Of a stretch of DNA of 64,000 nucleotides, positions 58,096 through 64,000 are shown piece after piece; the first letter of the stretch is position 1, and each line of letters begins with the position of its first letter. Source of the stretch: Sabellastarte sp. h YS-2021 (lineage: Eukaryota; Annelida; Polychaeta; Sabellida; Sabellidae). The notes under the pieces are model-generated. The model made no database searches. It was given only the letters and a program-made list of their open reading frames with translations, and was not told the DNA's origin. The position numbers and the translations under genes are program-made. The DNA lies in assembly GCA_964017235.1 (NCBI GenBank), contig OZ024929.1:160937609-161001608 (forward strand), written 5' to 3'.

Positions 58096-58589
58096 ATACT
58101 CTCATCTGATTGCTGCTTTGCAGATGCAATATCTTCTGGACAAAGGAGGTGCTCACTGTTCTGAACAAACCGAAGGATGGACAGAAGTCATGGGACATGC
58201 TAGGACAATACAAATATGAATAAGCCAAGGTTGTGAGTGCGAAAGAGTGAAATACTTGGTAGGGGAACTTGATTTATAAAGGTGACTCTTAAGACAGCCC
58301 CAAAACTGAGGGACTGAGTCTTATATGAAGCAGGAGGGATTCCCTGGAGTGGAGGTGTGTAGTAATAATATTAATAACAGAAACATTTGTATTGTGCAAA
58401 ATTAATGACAATTATCTAATATAAGCTGGAATTCAAAAAGGGACCATTGAAAAACAGAGCAAAGTTGTAACCCAGCAAGTGCCCGCCAGGGGAGGATTAC
58501 TATGGTGATGGGTATGCTAGTCTAAGCAGGAAATTATTAAGTTGGCTTTTCAACCTTAAAATGGTCTGTTGGGATATGACATTAAGTTT
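58096..58589. other. Unannotatable stretch
   Basis: No gene or recognised repeat. Confidence 0.4.
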
Positions 58590-59260
58590 GAACCTTTTCT
58601 ATCCACCTGCCTTTCTGGGATGTACTTAGGGAACTGATAGTCTATTTCCATGAGTCAGACTACTAGAATTGATCAAAGATGGCAAAGACGACAGCTTTAA
58701 TGTAAAATAGAAAGCCAGTGAGTTTTTATTACATAGATGTGCACGACTCATTCTGCCCAATCTGAAAACAATGCAGCAGACAGCATTTTGAACGTTCTGG
58801 AGCTTAGCTAACACTGGCCTTACTAGCAACATATTATAGGAAATTACAGTAGTCTAGTCAACTACTGACCATAGCATTTGTCACAAGAACTGCAATATCA
58901 ACAATATCAATTTATGGATGCATTACAAATCCCCGAGGCGATAGTAACAGGCATAGCAGACGTTAGCTATATGATTGTCAAAAGTGTCTTCTGAAGTAAA
59001 AGTGACACCTAGATTTTTTATTTCCACTGCCGGTGAAATAGATCTTTGAAAGAATGACACAGAAAATTTTGATATAAGTGCCTCTCTGGTATGTTTAACA
59101 CTATTGATGATGAATGCAATCTTGTCAGGCTAAAGGTTTAATTTCACACCATTTATCTACTCCTAAATAGAACAAAAGTCCCTCAAACAGCTCCACTATA
59201 CTAGAGTACTAGAGTCCACTGCAAAACAGATTCAAACAATGTTAGCACAATTTGGGTTGC
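58590..59260 (-). pseudogene. LINE reverse transcriptase, 3' half, broken
   Basis: Read on the minus strand, from high to low coordinates: KPDK-like text near 59130, then EIKNLGVTFTSEDTFDNHI and ANVCYACYYRLGDL (about 59020-58930), then NMLLVRPVLAKLQNVQNAV and CCIVFRLGRMSRAHL (58840-58735). These match the segment after the catalytic core of L2/CR1-like polymerases (NLGV-F-x-D-F-x-HI, the LQ-x-VQN-A motif, RI/H-x-LHWLP). Several frameshifts and stops. The YADD-type catalytic box and the C-terminal FAFDAP region are not included. Probably the same LINE family as 39935 (inference). Confidence 0.7.
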
Positions 59261-61440
59261 GTTCAGAGACATACTCACAAATTGATGCCATATTCCCAAA
59301 CACAGATGTATCACGACATCTGAATGGGACAGTGAGACAGAGGTTTACATTTGATGCTCTATAGTATTACAGTGATCCATGAGTAAAATTTATTACAATC
59401 TGGCACTTTTTATAGGATCAATTTCACTGTATTTTGGTAATATAATAATAACAAAATATTTGGCAATACTTACTGTTACGTCAACAGTATTTATTTATAT
59501 TTAGTATTGTGAAGAATAACAAAAATACGGGTAATAAATTGTAGACCTATTTCCAGCTTGATGGCACTAGTTACTATGATATACACCATAACGAAACCTG
59601 CAAAAACAGACAACCTGATTGAGTCAGAAGTCTTATTACCAACCCAATCTTTTCTCCCTAGTTACCTTAATTTACCTAATGTGCTTTATCTATAGCTGGA
59701 TATATATATATATATATATATATAAACATGTAGTTAATAAAAGATGTGATAAAAATATCCATATTATCAGACTAGTGACAAAACCTTCAGAGAGATAATT
59801 GCCTGTCTGTGACATATCTTTATGTAAACAAACCATGACACATAAGTGACTAACTGATGGGATTGGTATGGTATGAACCATCTAGCATGTTTTAGGCTGA
59901 AGACTGTTGCACATACTTCGATTTTCCATCAACAATCATTGCTAAACAACTTGTTTGCTGCAATCTCTTCAAGCATCTTGCATATGGCAACACCGTAGAT
60001 GACATTGGGAAATTAGGTCTCATGCAATAGTTGATGAAGAAACTCAAGGAAAAATATTTATCATGGATATCAATTTATAAAAGTATTACTTACAAAAATA
60101 ATCTCTTTATGTGCCGCCAATGTAATTTGCCATTTTATGTCTCTCCGACAAACCATTGTCACTTGTACTTTGTGTGGCTCTTAAACTGTAAGAAATTTAG
60201 ATCTGTTCGTCTACTGTGTCCTTGGCAATACAATAAGGGACTTCAATGGTATAATATTTATCCAGTCTGACAACTGATCACTGGGTTCTCAACCCTGTGC
60301 ACTCGGGATCAAACCCAGCTCAGGACAATATATGAGAAATACTAATGGCCTCTCTCAGTATGACTAAAGCTAACAAACAGGATAGAAACACGATATATTC
60401 TGACTTTGGAGTCTCCCCTGAAATGATGTGTGGAATCTGGTCCATTTGACAAATATTCTTATAAGTACTATATTTGTTGTTTCTGGTAATTACCAAAGAA
60501 ATAATTACTTCATGTCAGTCAACAAATAAACTGATGAATTGAATTTCCAGTTATTGCTGGCTGATGAACTATACAATGTGTGTTAACAGCAACAATAAAT
60601 GTCAACCTTTTGTGCTTGCTGTAGTAAATTGGCCGTTGTCTTATGTCCTGGTGGATGCATATGAAGGGCAGTCACAATCTGATGAGAGTATCAACATTGC
60701 ATTTCAGTAAGAGCCTACAGAAAGGTTATATCATGCTAGGATCGAATTGTTATCCTATTGTATCAGTCTGTGTTGTTGTAGTAAATATATATTTTCTAGT
60801 ATATTTGATAAGATTAATATAATAAAATCCCACACAATATGTTACAAAACAAGTCAAAGACATAGTCGTATATGAAAGACATTGTCGACAAGTTTATTTT
60901 TCATTGTAAAAAGCACAAAGCCAAAGCTGTCATTTCACACATAATGTCTTAAAATATATTAAAACAACAAAGTAAATTAATCAGTAAGCTGTCCCCTATC
61001 TTCAACACATCAACACCAATCTCATTGGATTCCAATATTTGTATTTACCATTCCAGCAATGAGGACCTCATACCACTGGGATGTAGGATCATCAGTGGTG
61101 AACTGCCTCAAGATTGCTGTGGACTCTGCATTGCTTCAGTTTATAAACTGTGTTCATATTTCCCCCCCAAAATTTTCCGTTTCTTCCATATGTTGTGACC
61201 TCCCACAGGAAATTATGTTATTGTGTTATTATGTACTCAACACATCCATTATGTTGCCTTGAGTTGGACTTGAATAGTTCTGTTTCACCGTGGCGATACC
61301 TCCCCGACTGGAATACGCTCCTGAAAATTTACTATTCAGGGGGCATGTGGAACATTTATAGACTCAATTAGAATTTTCATAAAGCATTCAGGACTGAATG
61401 CATGGCTGAGAGAATTCAGCCAGGAAGCAATTGGAATGTT
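59261..61440. other. Unannotatable stretch with (TA)12
   Basis: A (TA)12 microsatellite lies at 59701-59724. No gene is supported. Around 60240-60330 a GGTTTGATCCC B-box-like word occurs on the minus strand without an A box. Confidence 0.4.
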
Positions 61441-61441
61441 T

Positions 61442-61976
61442 TGGGGAGTGTTCCTAGTAATATTAAATTGTTTAAAGTTATTGTTAACTGTTCCCGTTTT
61501 TCATCCGATCTTGTGCTCGGGAATCCATCACAAACCTATGATGTCATTCATAAAGTAATCTTATTGATCTCAAAGTGATCTTAAACCTGTCTTAACTTTT
61601 GCAAAACAATCTTTTCCATTTTAAGACGATTCTTAATGTTTGTAAACCATTCAAATGGATTAGAAAACTATTACAAACATTATGGGAACCTATCAGAAAA
61701 CTTCTTAAACCAATCGTATTGTCACTCAGAAAGTTATTGGGAAAATGTTGGAAATCTATCCTAAAATTCAACACATTCACATATAGGTAAAAACCAAGTT
61801 TTTAATGGGGCTGTTCCAGTATAGCAATCTGATTGTAAACCTAGCTCCCAATTCAGATTCTGTGACCAAGATGAACTGATTATTAGACCTGCTGTATATA
61901 CTAGTGATATTTCTGAGACTGTTCAAGACAAAACAAGGGGGAGGGTCCCAGTGACTTGGATAATGGGGGTGTTCCA
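61442..61976. mobile_element. Family G-like repeat region
   Basis: GGGGAGTGTTCC (61442), GGGGCTGTTCCA (61807) and GGGGGTGTTCCA (61965) are the family G terminal word. The interval 61500-61800 is dense in AATCTTA, TTAAACC, TTACAAAC and GAAACC-type words like those inside the copy at 38340. Limits and orientation are unclear. Confidence 0.4.
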
Positions 61977-62199
61977 CTGGAGCCAACTTGCTGGTAACTA
62001 GGTATTTTTTGATGGTCAAGAGCAATGTTTACAGTTGATTAGGATCGGCTTGTCACGATGGATTAGCAAAATATCAAACATGTTTGATATTTCACCAACC
62101 TTCCATGCCTCTGTATACAGACCTTGACTCCAGCCACCTGGTAACCATCCTGTCATAAATTTCTACAGCCCGTCGGTCACACTGTCTTGTCCTATTCTG

Positions 62200-63510
62200 T
62201 TACCGTGTTGTTTGGTAGAACTTCTGTTGTGATGTGTGGGGTGTTGCATGCATTAGGCTATGGAAGGTCGCAACAGTTTCCAGTGATGACAGGCTGCTGG
62301 TTCTTGGGTTCTGCATTGGTGGACTTTGCTGTGGAATTATTTGGAGTGGCTGCATCTGTGGTTGGAATGTTTGCTGCATCTGCTGTTCAACTGGTTGTTG
62401 CATTTGCTGTTGAACTGGTTGCTGCATCTACTGTTGAACTAGTTGCTGCATGTGCTGTTGAACTGTTTGCTGCAGGTGCTGTTTGACTGTTTGCTGCATC
62501 TGCTGTTGGATGCGTGGCTGCATGTGTAATTGGATTGGTGGCTGCATCAGCATATGCTGGTGCTGCAGTGTCTACCGCTAAAATGTCTGTTGTGGTTGGC
62601 CCTGTGGCTGACGTAAATTTAGTATCTGGCTGAATGAGGTGGTGTATATGGCCTCTTGCAATAAACTTTGTTGCTCTTGTTGCTGCCTGTCTTTGTGTTT
62701 GAGGTTCTTTAATCAACATAAATGTCTCCACAGGTTTCTCAGTTCGGATTGAAGCCAGTCACAATAGGCAGCTGTGGGGTCGTTCTGGGTTTTCTGGAAT
62801 AACATCCACTCAAGTTTCGCCTCTCCTGGGCTTCTAGCTGGAATTCGGCCTAACTAACGGTAGGTGTAGCATATGGTTGAGTGTTTGGTAGATTTAGGGA
62901 AGGGGTGGGGGAGGCGCCTGACTATCTACTTGGCTCCTCGATTGAACCAAGTCTGCCGCTAGGTATTGGGTGGCCTGGAAACGGTGGCCTCGCGTGCAGG
63001 CTTGAAGTCACTCTTGCAATAAAATGTTGCACAATGTGAATGCGGAGGAAGGAAAGTTCTCCTTCAGTTACTTCTGTCTATCAGTCAGGTGAGGTGTACC
63101 TCAGCCTGATTTAGTGTGAATTAGCTTTCCATATATTGTCCTTTGACTATTAAACCAACACTTGCAGGTAGGCTTGCTCATTTTATTCCCTGTGCAGAAA
63201 CTGTCCCATAGTGCTTCCCATTTTTGGGATCTTTTTATTCAATGAGACGCTAATTATACAACATTATGTTATCCCTCAGAAAGTCTATAAGCTTTATCTC
63301 CTTTTCATCTGTGAATGCAGCTGCAGCTGCTCTATTGCCCTTTGGGCGATCCCCATCCTTGGTATAACCTTTCTCAGTCATCTCCTGTATATCTTCCTCT
63401 GTAACCTTCTGAGTACCCCCCTGTGTAGTCTCCTGAGTAGCCTCCTGTGTAACCTCCTGAGTAGCCTCCTGTGTAGCCTTCTGCGTAACCTCAATCTTAC
63501 ATGTGCTGTA
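62200..63510 (-). pseudogene. MADF/Myb-SANT-like gene, broken, Gln-rich tail
   Basis: Read on the minus strand, about 63500-63390 is a T/Q/E repeat (EVTQKATQEATQEVTQ and so on) in frame with an Ala run and DEKEIKLIDFLRDN, then LYN-stop-RLIE-stop-KDP (about 63330-63210). This resembles the start of a MADF domain (acidic-hydrophobic helix, LYD/N..., YKDP). Lower down come ELSFLRIHIVQHF (about 63040) and AKLEWMLFQKTQND, AAYCDWLQSELRNLW (about 62815-62720), a helical C-terminal region. A Gln-rich tail follows (MQQPVQQQMQQPVEQQMQQT), ending at TAA 62200-62202. Two in-frame stops lie inside the MADF part and more frame breaks follow. No introns are apparent, which suggests a retrocopy or a transposon-borne gene. 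MADF proteins accompany PIF/Harbinger transposases in some animals. Confidence 0.55.
62370..62530. repeat. 24-bp minisatellite (CTGCTGTTGAACTGGTTGCTGCAT-like)
   Basis: About six imperfect units built on GCATCTGCTGTTGAACTGGT. On the minus strand one frame encodes MQQPVQQQ-type repeats and another an A/T/S repeat, because the unit length is a multiple of three and keeps every frame open. It forms the Gln-rich tail of the broken gene at 62200-63510. Confidence 0.8.
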
Positions 63511-64000
63511 AGTGCCTCCTAGGTCAAACTGCCAACATCACTCTCTGAGCTTTTGTATCTTGTCTGTCGGTTTGTTGCAGCAGGTATATCTCTTTTGCTT
63601 CATCTTAATGTCATTCTAGAAATGTTTAAACACCCTTTAAAATCAATCCAGGAAACATTGAAAGAAAAAAAGAATGCCAATAAGTTTTATCCAATATATC
63701 TGTTAAGTATTAAGTCAAATAAAATATGTCAAATTTGATCACACAAATGTCTTTACACATCGATTTTTTTGCCATGAAATGAATGCTGAAGCCTGGATTG
63801 GGGGTTTATATACACTATCACCTGTCTTTGATGTGGTCTTTTCAATCTGATCCCCATCGCGAAGCCATCAAAAACCTATTGCAAACCCATCTTTTTAATC
63901 CCATCTAGTTCTTTCCCATTGCAAACCCCCATCTTTTGGATCAGGATGGTTTCTTTTGATACTGCATATTTTTATTGCCTTCACAGAGGCAATCTAATTT
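63511..64000. other. Unannotatable stretch at window end
   Basis: No gene is supported. From about 63850, CCATCGCGAAGCCATCAAAA, CCTATTGCAAACCCATC and CCCATTGCAAACCCCCATC show iterations like those inside family G repeats. The copy, if real, runs off the window. Confidence 0.35.

Noticed and set aside
60240..60330. Possible tRNA-derived SINE on the minus strand
   Set aside because: A B-box-like GGTTTGATCCC is present, but there is no A box, no family body and no tail.

Overview
This is a gene-poor, AT-rich window of an animal nuclear genome, most likely a marine invertebrate and probably a bivalve or other mollusc. No host protein-coding gene can be supported. Apart from one retroelement reading frame of 278 codons, all open frames are shorter than 150 codons, and most are chance frames or shadows of repeats. 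The mollusc assignment is an inference. It rests on dispersed tRNA-derived SINEs with a long non-tRNA body, L2/CR1-like LINE 3' ends, a DIRS-type (tyrosine recombinase) retrotransposon, and MITEs with termini of the kind I associate with mollusc genomes. No database was searched.

Layout. 1-7.2 kb: mostly unannotatable DNA with two decayed SINEs. 7.9-9.0 kb: a foldback-type DNA element holding a 147-bp tandem array. 9.2-10.1 kb: a short MITE, a second SINE family and a LINE tail. 11.4-15.1 kb: a cluster of short palindrome-ended elements and a 675-bp MITE rich in CTCAGCTGAG-type palindromes. 21.4-23.0 kb: a second, larger terminal-inverted-repeat element carrying nuclear-receptor-like DR1 motifs. 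23.1-23.9 kb: a 405-bp diverged tandem duplication. 27.6-28.1 kb: a PIF/Harbinger-like MITE nested inside an older MITE, with its TTA target duplication readable. 33.5-44.2 kb: several 3' fragments of one LINE family, all on the minus strand. 44.5-49.4 kb: a degenerate DIRS-order retrotransposon with gag, reverse transcriptase/RNase H and tyrosine recombinase in that order. 49.7-58.1 kb: SINEs and long unremarkable stretches. 58.6-59.3 kb: a broken LINE reverse transcriptase. 62.2-63.5 kb: an apparently intronless, broken gene resembling MADF-domain proteins with a Gln-rich tail.

The recognisable parts therefore work as a record of transposition, not as a pathway. SINE copies with intact target duplications at 21.1, 36.0, 49.7 and 57.9 kb show LINE-type target-primed insertion. 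The 27-bp TIR pair at 27.8/28.1 kb shows cut-and-paste insertion, and it can be checked against a sibling empty copy 14 kb away. The most unusual pattern is that three short element families (called D, E and H here) have termini that are themselves small hairpins. No undescribed defence or metabolic system is visible.
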